Of a DNA stretch of 64,000 nucleotides, positions 31,940 to 39,328 are shown one piece after another. Where the stretch lies: NCBI GenBank assembly GCA_964527995.1, contig CAZGRP010000004.1:62001-126000 (forward strand). The letters are read 5' to 3'. Below the pieces are notes generated by a model, which was not told the origin of the DNA, did no database searches, and was given only the letters and a program-made list of their open reading frames with translations. This DNA comes from CAZGRP01 sp964527995. Lineage in GTDB: Bacteria; Zhuqueibacterota; Zhuqueibacteria; Oceanimicrobiales; CAZGRP01. Each line of letters opens with the position of its first letter. Position 1 is the first letter of the stretch. The translations under genes and the position numbers were made by a program.

Positions 31940-32572
31940 ATGGCGTCCAATCAGCTGAACTACATTGACGTTGCCATCGCTGTTCTGGTCGGTGGCCTGT
32001 TCATCAAAGGGCTCGTGCGCGGGCTGTTTCGCGAGAGCGTCAGCCTCTTCGGGTTGATCGCTGCCTTTTTGATCGCCATGCGCTTCCTCGGCCAGGCGAG
32101 CGCGGTCGTCGATGCGGTTTTGCGCCTATCGCCTTCAGCGAATACTCTGGTGGCGTTTGTGTCGGTTTTCGCGATTTCGCTCGCCGCTTTCCAGCTTCTC
32201 GCTAACTTACTGCACAAACTGGCACAGAAGAGCCCGCTGAGCTGGATCGAGCGATTGGGCGGCGGCCTGATCGGCTTTCTCAAGGGCGCCGTCATCGCCA
32301 GTCTGCTGGCGCTTTTTGTGGGCTACATCCCCTTCGGCCAGGCGTTTCAGAAGGAGCAGAAGAAGTCCATTCTGTTTGAATCGACCCGCCGCTTCGCCCC
32401 CTGGGTTTTCGATCGATTGCGTGGCCTTGTTCCCGGCACGAAATCGTTCTACGAAGAAGTCCGCGACAGTTTCGGTCGCAGCCGCGGCCGGCCCGCGCAG
32501 GACGACAACCGCAAGGCGGCGGGAACATTGCGTCCTCAGCCTCACCGGCCCGATGACGGTGCCCCTCCTTGA
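31940..32572 (+). CDS. cvpA: CvpA family membrane protein
   Basis: 210 residues with four membrane helices. The LNYIDVAIAVLVGGLFIKGLVRGLFRE start and the WIERLGGGLIGFLKGAVIASLLALFV core are typical of CvpA. The charged cytoplasmic tail is about 65 residues. CvpA proteins affect envelope integrity and bile or colicin phenotypes by an unknown mechanism. The gene stop overlaps the mutS2 initiation region, and the cvpA-mutS2 pair is found in many bacteria. Confidence 0.9.
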   Translation: MASNQLNYIDVAIAVLVGGLFIKGLVRGLFRESVSLFGLIAAFLIAMRFLGQASAVVDAVLRLSPSANTLVAFVSVFAISLAAFQLLANLLHKLAQKSPLSWIERLGGGLIGFLKGAVIASLLALFVGYIPFGQAFQKEQKKSILFESTRRFAPWVFDRLRGLVPGTKSFYEEVRDSFGRSRGRPAQDDNRKAAGTLRPQPHRPDDGAPP

Positions 32573-32574
32573 CA

Positions 32575-34959
32575 ATGACTCCCAGTTCCGAAATCGTTCA
32601 ACTCCTCGAATTCGACAAGATCGCTGCTGCGCTCAGGGAACGGGCGACTTCCGCCCTCGGGCGCGAGCGCCTCGACGCCATCGAGTTCTCGCACGACCGC
32701 AAGGTGGTGCAGCGGCGCCTGGACGAGGTGACCGAGTTGCGGCAGCTTCTCGACTCTGATGAGGGGTTCCCGCTGGACCAGGTCTGGAACCTGCGCCCGG
32801 CGCTGCGGAGGGCGTCGGCTCCTGGAACCTACCTGGGCCCGGAAGAGCTGCTGCAGATATCCCAGACCGTCGCCTGTGCCCGCCGTGTTCGCCGCTACCT
32901 TGGCGAACGCCGCGATCGCTCGCCGGCCCTGTGGGATTGGGCCAACCGCCTGCAATCTTTTCACGACATTGAAGTTCAGGTCGAGAACGCCATCGATCCA
33001 TCTACGTTCGAGGTCAAGAGCGGCGCCAGCACCAAGCTGCGGCGCATCCGCAGCCGCATCGTCGACACCGAAGAGGAGATGCGCCACCGTCTCAGCTCCA
33101 TGGTCAAGGCGCTCTCCGGAAAGGACGTGCTGCAGGAGGAAGTGGTGACACTGAGGGAGGGGCGTTTTGTCCTGCCCGTGCGGTCCGAGCACCGCAACCG
33201 TGTGCCGGGGCTGATCCACGATCAGTCGGCCACCGGGCAGACGCTGTTTGTGGAACCGTTTGAAGCTGTGGAGTTGAACAATCGCCTGCGCCAGCTTCGT
33301 GCGGAGGAGCGCCAGGAGATCGTCCGAATTCTCACCGCCCTGACCGACCTGGTGCGCGCCCACGCGGAGGGCTTGCAGGTCGACGTAGAGGTCCTCGGCG
33401 AGCTCGACGCCATCTATGCCAAGGCGTTGTTGTCGCGCGACCTGCAGGCGGCTGCACCGAGTCTCAGCCAGAAAGGCGAGCTGGAGTTGATCGATGCGCG
33501 GCATCCACTGCTGCTGTTGCGCCATGAGAAACGCGACGCCGTCGTTCCCCTCAACATGAGGCTGCCGCCTGACATCCGCACCCTGGTGATCACCGGCCCG
33601 AACGCGGGTGGGAAAACGGTCGCCCTGAAGGCGGTCGGCCTTCTGGTGTTGATGACCCAGTGCGGCTTGCACATCCCGGCAAGCCCGGACTCGACGCTGC
33701 CCCTGATGCAGGCCCTCTTTGCCGACATCGGCGACACTCAGTCGATCGAACAGGATCTTTCCACCTTCACCAGTCATATGCAGCGGATCCGCCGCATCCT
33801 GCTGGAAGCGACTGCATCGAGTCTGGTATTGATCGACGAGATCGGGGCTGGTACCGACCCGAAGGAGGGCGCGGCTCTGGCCGTCGCCGTGCTCGAAGAG
33901 CTTACGCGCCGCGGCTGCAAGACCGTGGTCACCACCCACCTCGGCGAACTCAAAGCATTTGCCAACGACACCCCGGGCGTCGAGAACGGTTCGATGGAGT
34001 TCGACGCCGAAACCCTGGAACCGACCTATCGCTTTCGCCTGGGTCTACCCGGGTCGAGCTATGCCTTCGAAATCGCACGGCGGCAGGGATTGCCCGATAC
34101 CGTCATCGACCGCGGTCGCGAGCTTCTTGGTGAGGAAAGAGGGCGCCTGGATCGACTGATCGCCGAGTTCGAACAAAAAAGCCAGGAGATCGACCGGCGG
34201 CTGAGTGAGCTGAGGTCGGAGCACGAGCGCCTGCGGCGGATGATGCAGGAGTATGAACAGCGGCTCCAGGTTGTTCGGGAGCAACAGCGCACGGCCAGGC
34301 GGCAGGCCGCTGAGGAGGCTGAGCGGATTCTGAAAGAGGCGAATCGGGCCGTGGAACAGGCGATCCGCGAGATTCGAGAGAAGAGCGCAACCCACGAGGC
34401 CATCAAGGCGGCCAAGGAGCGTCTGACGCAACAGCGCCAGGAGGTCGACCGGATCCTGGAGGAGGAGACGAAGGAGGAGATCGCCCGCGCAGCAACCAAG
34501 CCTTCAGGCCCGATTCGCCTGGGCGACTCGGTCCTGTGGCGGCGACAGAACGTGGAGGGACAGGTGGTGAGCGCGCCCGACTCCGGCGATCGCGTTCTGG
34601 TTCAGATTGGCAGAGTGAAGATGAGGGTGCCGGTCTCCGAGCTCGAGCGGATCGCCAAGGAGCCGGCGAAGCCAGCACCGACATTCCGGGCTCAGCGCCC
34701 CCCAAAACCGGATGTCCAGCCGGAGATCGATGTGCGCGGCATGCGTGTCGACGAAGCGCTGGCGGTGGTCGACAAGTTTCTGGACGACGCCTACCTGGCG
34801 GGCTGGAAGGAGGTGCGAATCATCCATGGCAAAGGCACAGGGGCGCTGCGGCAGGCGGTGGGGGAACTTCTCGATTCGCACCCGCGTGTGGCTGGCCGAC
34901 GTGCAGCGGCCTGGAACGAGGGCGACCTCGGGGTGACCGTGGTCGAGTTCGCTGACTAG
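32575..34959 (+). CDS. mutS2: Endonuclease MutS2 with Smr domain
   Basis: 794 residues. Order: core and lever helices (DRKVVQRRLDEVTELRQLL, SEHRNRVPGLIHDQSATGQTLFVEP), the ATPase with Walker A GPNAGGKT (residues 341-348) and Walker B LVLIDEIGAGTDP, a long coiled-coil clamp, the KOW-like linker GDSVLWRRQNVEGQV and the C-terminal Smr nuclease EIDVRGMRVDEA...HGKGTGALR. MutS2 acts on branched DNA and, in some bacteria, on collided ribosomes; it is not mismatch repair. The ATG at 32575 is used; a TTG two codons earlier overlaps the cvpA stop. Confidence 0.95.
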   Translation: MTPSSEIVQLLEFDKIAAALRERATSALGRERLDAIEFSHDRKVVQRRLDEVTELRQLLDSDEGFPLDQVWNLRPALRRASAPGTYLGPEELLQISQTVACARRVRRYLGERRDRSPALWDWANRLQSFHDIEVQVENAIDPSTFEVKSGASTKLRRIRSRIVDTEEEMRHRLSSMVKALSGKDVLQEEVVTLREGRFVLPVRSEHRNRVPGLIHDQSATGQTLFVEPFEAVELNNRLRQLRAEERQEIVRILTALTDLVRAHAEGLQVDVEVLGELDAIYAKALLSRDLQAAAPSLSQKGELELIDARHPLLLLRHEKRDAVVPLNMRLPPDIRTLVITGPNAGGKTVALKAVGLLVLMTQCGLHIPASPDSTLPLMQALFADIGDTQSIEQDLSTFTSHMQRIRRILLEATASSLVLIDEIGAGTDPKEGAALAVAVLEELTRRGCKTVVTTHLGELKAFANDTPGVENGSMEFDAETLEPTYRFRLGLPGSSYAFEIARRQGLPDTVIDRGRELLGEERGRLDRLIAEFEQKSQEIDRRLSELRSEHERLRRMMQEYEQRLQVVREQQRTARRQAAEEAERILKEANRAVEQAIREIREKSATHEAIKAAKERLTQQRQEVDRILEEETKEEIARAATKPSGPIRLGDSVLWRRQNVEGQVVSAPDSGDRVLVQIGRVKMRVPVSELERIAKEPAKPAPTFRAQRPPKPDVQPEIDVRGMRVDEALAVVDKFLDDAYLAGWKEVRIIHGKGTGALRQAVGELLDSHPRVAGRRAAAWNEGDLGVTVVEFAD

Positions 34960-35073
34960 CGGCGGACGCAGAGCGCTCTGCGATCACTTGCGCTGCCTTT
35001 AGCCCAACCAAAGGAGCATGTTCATCTGTGGCAGACCATCCCGATTAGCGAAAGGACCAATGAGGAGCCTACC

Positions 35074-36165
35074 ATGATCCGGCGCATCGGTGTTCTGACA
35101 GGAGGTGGAGACGCACCCGGGCTCAATGCTGTCATCCGGGCCGTCGTCAAATCTGCAATCCTGCGCTACGGCTGGGAAGTTGTCGGCATCCGCGACGGCT
35201 TCGAGGGCCTGATTTTGCCAGACCGCACCCAGCCCCTGACGCTCGAGTCGGTACGCGGCATCTTGCCCCGCGGAGGCACGATCCTCGGCACCACCAATCG
35301 TGGCAATCCGTTCAGCTATCCGGTGAAGGAAGACGGCCGGGTTGTGCTGCGCGACCTCTCAGACCTGGTCATCCAACGCATCGCCGAACTCAAGCTCGAC
35401 TGTTTGCTCGTGGTCGGCGGCGATGGCAGCCTGCGCATCGCCAGGGATCTGGCCCACAAGGGTGTACCCGTCGTTGGGATTCCGAAGACCATTGACAACG
35501 ACCTTTCAGCCACCGACGTCACCTTCGGCTACAACACCGCCCTGACCACGGCCACCGATGCTCTCGACAAGCTGCATACGACAGCGGAGAGCCATCACCG
35601 CGTTATGGTACTGGAAGTGATGGGCCGCTACGCCGGTTGGATCGCCCTGGAGTCGGGTATCGCCGGCGGGGCCGACGTCATTCTGATTCCGGAAATCCCC
35701 TACCATCTTGAAGCTTTATGCGAAAAGGTGAACAACCGGCGCCGGCACGGCCGCATGTTCTCGATTTTCGTGGTTGCCGAGGGTGCCCGCCAGCAGGGCG
35801 GCGGCATGGTTTACGCAGAGGACCCGTCGACGGTGGTCGGCAAAGAGCCGAAGCTCGGCGGCGTCGGCAGCCTTGTGGCGCGACAGGTCAGCGAAGCGGT
35901 AGGGTGCGAGTCGCGTGTCACGGTGCTCGGCCATCTGCAGCGTGGCGGCTCACCGACTGTGTTCGACCGGCTGCTCGGATCGCGTTTCGGGCTCGAGGCC
36001 GTGCGCTGCGCCCAGCGCGGCGAGTTCAGCCGCATGGTGGCCTTGCGCGGCCAGGCTGTTATTCCCGTGCCGCTCGATGAGGCCGTCGAAGAACCCAAGC
36101 GGGTCAAACCCGACGGAACCATGGCGACGGCAGCCGAGGATCTGGGAATCTCGCTCGGCCGGTGA
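35074..36165 (+). CDS. pfkA: 6-phosphofructokinase
   Basis: 363 residues. Substrate motifs are intact: TGGGDAPGLNA (nucleotide site), GGDGSLR, the catalytic PKTIDNDL, and MGRYAGWIAL and ESRVTVLGHLQRGG for fructose-6-phosphate. The residue after GGD is Gly, as in ATP enzymes, while the position before TIDND is Lys, as in pyrophosphate enzymes. This combination occurs in group III enzymes such as those of actinomycetes, which use ATP. The phosphate donor is therefore probably ATP but not certain. It stands alone, and fbp (61079) encodes the opposing step. Confidence 0.92.
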   Translation: MIRRIGVLTGGGDAPGLNAVIRAVVKSAILRYGWEVVGIRDGFEGLILPDRTQPLTLESVRGILPRGGTILGTTNRGNPFSYPVKEDGRVVLRDLSDLVIQRIAELKLDCLLVVGGDGSLRIARDLAHKGVPVVGIPKTIDNDLSATDVTFGYNTALTTATDALDKLHTTAESHHRVMVLEVMGRYAGWIALESGIAGGADVILIPEIPYHLEALCEKVNNRRRHGRMFSIFVVAEGARQQGGGMVYAEDPSTVVGKEPKLGGVGSLVARQVSEAVGCESRVTVLGHLQRGGSPTVFDRLLGSRFGLEAVRCAQRGEFSRMVALRGQAVIPVPLDEAVEEPKRVKPDGTMATAAEDLGISLGR

Positions 36166-36342
36166 ACCCTTGGCGCCACGACGATGCCATCGGCATCTCC
36201 TGCGGCGGCCTCATGACTTTAGGGTGAGGGGAGCCTGTCCTGCCTGGGTCATGGGGATCGAAGGGGCCGGCAGTCTGGTCGGATTTGCGCCAGAATAATC
36301 CCCATGGTGGCCTATTTCTGGCCGGATGTGGCAGGTAGAAAT

Positions 36343-36369
36343 AAAAAGCCCAGGGCAATCGCCCTGGGC
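36343..36369 (-). terminator. Intrinsic terminator of the ECF sigma operon
   Basis: GCCCAGGGC (36348-36356) and GCCCTGGGC (36361-36369) around AATC, followed on the minus strand by five T. The rest of the 36166-36529 gap holds no gene. Confidence 0.88.
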
Positions 36370-36529
36370 CCGAAAGGAGGGAAGGGGACTTAGGAGAAAA
36401 CCAGTGTCTCTTACAAAATGTATCGACAGCCCGACGTGCAGGCTTGAATAGCAAGATCTCTTCGGTCGACGAACCCTGTGCGGATTTGCATACCCCTTTC
36501 GCAAGCGCCGCCTCTGTCGCAGCGCCAGA

Positions 36530-36736
36530 TCACGCCGCAGCCGGTGCCTGTGTCGGCCTTCCGGCCAAGAAGGCGGATCGAAAATCCTCTGCGTACCCTT
36601 CTGCGATCCACAAAGCCAGCGCTTCGTCAAACGATACCCGACGCTTCAGCCTGCGGCGCAGATGAATGCGGTATCGCTCGATCTCGAGGATCTGTAGCGA
36701 AAGGTAATCGGCGTCTGTGAATTCTGACTTCTTCAT
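36530..36736 (-). CDS. Small charged protein downstream of ECF sigma factor
   Basis: 68 residues. The ATG at 36736 follows GTGGAGG at good spacing. Sequence: an acidic helix (FTDADYLSLQILEIERYRIHLRRRLKRRVSF) rich in Arg/Glu, then EALALWIAEGYAEDFRSAF. No cysteine or membrane segment. It lies 82 bases after the sigma gene and before the terminator, so it is probably co-transcribed and may regulate the sigma factor (inference). No family recognised. Confidence 0.6.
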   Translation of the reverse strand: MKKSEFTDADYLSLQILEIERYRIHLRRRLKRRVSFDEALALWIAEGYAEDFRSAFLAGRPTQAPAAA

Positions 36737-36818
36737 GGCATCCTCCACCCCCGGCAGGGGTAGTATAGAGTTGGCCTCTATTGTTCTAACTTTATGATCG
36801 GCATTGCAGTTCTTCCGC

Positions 36819-37478
36819 TCAAACTCGCTCGACGACCGCGGCGAACTCTGCGTCCTCACCGTTTTCTGTTGCAGCTTCCGTGCCAGCATCCTGCAAATAG
36901 CCGTTGCGGTGTGCATACTCATACAACAGCGCCTTGAGTATTTTTCTGCCACGATGCAGGCGCGACATCACGGTGCCGATGGGCCGGCGCAGAATCTGGG
37001 CGATCTCTTTGTAGGAAAACCCCTGAACATCGCAGAGAAGAACGACTGTGCGGTACTCGTCGGGGAGTTGATCGATCGCCCGCGTAACCTCATCGTCGAA
37101 GTATTCCGCCGGCTCCACCGGGTCGGTGAGGCGCTCTTTGCGGTTGGGTCGGGCGACAAGCTCCTCCTCCGCTTCTTTGTCCTTCAGCATAAAGGCCACG
37201 TCGTCGAGAACCACCGGCGTCGGCCGCCGTTTCTTGCTCCGATAACTGTTGATGAAGGTGTTCATCAGAATCCGGAAGATCCAGGCCCGGAAGTTGGACC
37301 CTGGCTCGAATTGATGGAAGAAGCGAAAGGCTCGGACGCTGGTATCCTGAACCAGATCTTCGGCATCAATCCGGTTACGCGTGACCCGCAGGGCCATATG
37401 ATACAATTCGTCGATGTGTTGCTGCAGGTGACGCTCAAATTCATCCACTCTCGGTGGGTGTGTCGTCTGCTTTTCCAT
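36819..37478 (-). CDS. ECF-type RNA polymerase sigma factor (RpoE-like)
   Basis: 219 residues. Region 2 is DELYHMALRVTRNRIDAEDLVQDTSVRAFRFFHQFEPGSNFRAWIFRILMNTFINSYRSKKR and region 4 DQLPDEYRTVVLLCDVQGFSYKEIAQILRRPIGTVMSRLHRGRKILKALL. It closely resembles the factor at 43096, so they are paralogues. An acidic insert (about 85-135) separates the two regions. The C-terminal tail of 25 residues is acidic. ATG at 37478, AGGAAG upstream. No zinc-finger anti-sigma gene follows; a 68-residue protein does. Confidence 0.9.
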   Translation of the reverse strand: MEKQTTHPPRVDEFERHLQQHIDELYHMALRVTRNRIDAEDLVQDTSVRAFRFFHQFEPGSNFRAWIFRILMNTFINSYRSKKRRPTPVVLDDVAFMLKDKEAEEELVARPNRKERLTDPVEPAEYFDDEVTRAIDQLPDEYRTVVLLCDVQGFSYKEIAQILRRPIGTVMSRLHRGRKILKALLYEYAHRNGYLQDAGTEAATENGEDAEFAAVVERV

Positions 37479-37564
37479 GTCGATGCTCTTCCTGTATGGT
37501 CCACATGCCGTAATACTGTCGCCACCAAAAACCAACCGGCTGTTCTCTGTCCGGCTGCGAAAAA

Positions 37565-38194
37565 CTACGCCGCGCTGGTCGCTCGCGTCGGCTGCCGCAG
37601 CGCCTTGAGGATGAGTCGCTGCAGGCAGTGAAGCTGCCATTCGTATTCCTCGGGACGGCCGTTCAGTAGCGCTTGCAGGTTGGCACCCAGGATTGAGCTC
37701 AGGATAATGCCAGCCAACGCCTCTGAGTCGACGTCTGGGAGAAACTGTCCTTCGGCCTTCCCCTCATCGATGAGGCCGGCGATCATGCGCCGCCAGTCGC
37801 GGAACACGGCCCGCAGCATCTCCGCCACGCGATCTGTGCCGTCGATGGTCTCGGCTGCCAGGGTCATGAGGAGTACGAAGGGCCGTGCTCCTTCGCGGCG
37901 ATGACAATCGCAGCCGCCGGTGAGCAAAGCGGCGATTTTCTTATGGGCATTGCCGGCCGAGTTGATCCGCGGCATGATCTCTTCCACCCAACACCGTTCG
38001 AGTGAATGTACAACGGCGCAGCCGAGATCTTCTTTGCTCTTGAAATGGAAGTAGAAGCCGCCCTTGGTCAGTCTTGTCGCGTCAAGGATCTGCGACAGAG
38101 AGGTGCGCCGGTAGCCGTTGCGCGTGAACAAAGATGTGGCCGCTCCGATGATGCGCTGCCGCGTCTGTTCGCCTCGATCTTGTGCCTTCTCCAT
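37565..38194 (-). CDS. TetR-family transcriptional repressor
   Basis: 209 residues. The N-terminal helix-turn-helix is standard: QRIIGAATSLFTRNGYRRTSLSQILDATRLTKGGFYFHFKSKEDL. The ligand domain contains a CDCHRREGARPFVLLMTLAAETI stretch and resembles the AcrR/NemR group. A perfect palindrome lies 32-49 bases before the start codon and is the probable operator, giving autoregulation. The regulated effector gene is not obvious; upstream on the same strand is the CAP lipoprotein gene and downstream the ECF sigma. Confidence 0.92.
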   Translation of the reverse strand: MEKAQDRGEQTRQRIIGAATSLFTRNGYRRTSLSQILDATRLTKGGFYFHFKSKEDLGCAVVHSLERCWVEEIMPRINSAGNAHKKIAALLTGGCDCHRREGARPFVLLMTLAAETIDGTDRVAEMLRAVFRDWRRMIAGLIDEGKAEGQFLPDVDSEALAGIILSSILGANLQALLNGRPEEYEWQLHCLQRLILKALRQPTRATSAA

Positions 38195-38225
38195 CAGCCT
38201 TCTCCGTGTAAGGTTTCGAGAGATG

Positions 38226-38243
38226 AAACCGACCAGTCGGTTT
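38226..38243. promoter_or_regulatory. TetR-type operator palindrome
   Basis: AAACCGAC-CA-GTCGGTTT, a perfect 18-bp inverted repeat of the ACCGACnnGTCGGT type bound by many TetR regulators, just upstream of the TetR ATG at 38194. Confidence 0.85.
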
Positions 38244-38312
38244 GTTTATTCCGCTAGCGATTCCCCTCTCAAAAAAAGTTCACCAGGAGTTATGTCGCCA
38301 GTGCGGTGGGTT

Positions 38313-38981
38313 TCACCAGTTGGCGGAGGAGAAGTCTTGTGTGACGTAGAGTACCTGCGTGTCGAGATACTCTCCGGCCGCGCCACCGATCCCGAGGTAG
38401 GTGTACTGCGGATTGAGGATATTGCGCCGGTGCCCGGGGCTATACATCCAGCGCTGCACCAGCACGCGGCCGAACTCCAGGTAGGTGTAGGGTCGGCCGT
38501 AGTTTCTCCAGAAGCTGCGCCAGAATCGCTCGTAGCCCGTCGGATAGGAGAAGACCACCGGCAGATAGGCGCGCATCGGCTGGATGGCGATGTTCTCGGC
38601 GGCGTTGCCCGATTTGACTCCCTGCCGGTAGAGGCGCTTGCCGAGGGTGCGATACTTCTTGCGCGGCGAGGTGTGAGAGAAGTAGCCGAGAAGCTTCATC
38701 TCGCGCGAGTGTTGCCGCGCCGCCCGGCGGAGCTTGCGACTGAGACGGAGCGGGTGCAGGCCGAAGCGCTCTCGTTCGAGGTTGGTGAAAGCAAAAATGA
38801 CCCACTCGAGTAGCTCGACATCGACCGAGTCGGGTCGGATTTGCTCGTAGACGTTGCGGAAATGGGTGACATCCCGGTACGGGATGACATAGATCCCTTC
38901 AGTTCGCAGAGTGCGACCGCAGCCAGGCAGGAAGAGCAGGCTGGCTACGGCGATGAGAAAGCTCTCCCGCCTCATCTTCAT
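38313..38981 (-). CDS. CAP/SCP-domain lipoprotein
   Basis: 222 residues. The signal ends in the lipobox LPGC near residue 21. The CAP domain is clear: FTNLERERFGLHPLRLSRKLRRAARQHSREMKLLGYFSHTSPRKKY, then NAAENIAI and a tail VQRWMYSPGHRRNILNPQYTYLGIGGA, which hold the conserved His and Glu positions. CAP proteins bind lipids or act as proteases in varied settings, and the role here is unknown. The ATG at 38981 or the next at 38975 would serve. It is preceded by a promoter at 39011 and stands alone. Confidence 0.87.
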   Translation of the reverse strand: MKMRRESFLIAVASLLFLPGCGRTLRTEGIYVIPYRDVTHFRNVYEQIRPDSVDVELLEWVIFAFTNLERERFGLHPLRLSRKLRRAARQHSREMKLLGYFSHTSPRKKYRTLGKRLYRQGVKSGNAAENIAIQPMRAYLPVVFSYPTGYERFWRSFWRNYGRPYTYLEFGRVLVQRWMYSPGHRRNILNPQYTYLGIGGAAGEYLDTQVLYVTQDFSSANW

Positions 38982-39010
38982 CCGCCTATGCTCCGGTAGA
39001 CGACAAAACC

Positions 39011-39039
39011 ATTCTACGAAACCGCAGCGCGATTGTCAA
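39011..39039 (-). promoter_or_regulatory. Promoter of the CAP lipoprotein gene
   Basis: Minus-strand TTGACA (39039-39034), 17 bases, TAGAAT (39016-39011), 30 bases before the ATG. Confidence 0.75.
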
Positions 39040-39213
39040 GCCCGACTGTGGAGAATCCTGCACTGCGGGCCACATTCTGCATCTCTGGGTCTCGGGTTTT
39101 CCAGTGAAAGTCCCCCTGGAGGAAGTGCCCGCGGCCGATGGGCGTTGTAAGGTGTTGCAGACCGCCTTTGGACGTCTCGTCGTCCCGAGGGATTTGCCGG
39201 CTTCGATGTTTGC

Positions 39214-39242
39214 TTGCATATCGACGCCTGATTGGTTAATAT
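39214..39242 (+). promoter_or_regulatory. Promoter of the M1 peptidase gene
   Basis: TTGCAT, 17 bases, TAATAT, about 85 bases before the ATG. Confidence 0.6.
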
Positions 39243-39328
39243 TGAAAAGTCCACCGGGTGGCACTCTATTCCGGGCGGGGCGATCGGCCGGGGGCCTTGC
39301 CTGGGCCGCGACATGAGGCGTTTCCGCG

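Noticed and set aside
32542..33939. 465-codon minus frame across mutS2
   Set aside because: Shadow of the real mutS2 frame, with no family match or start signals.
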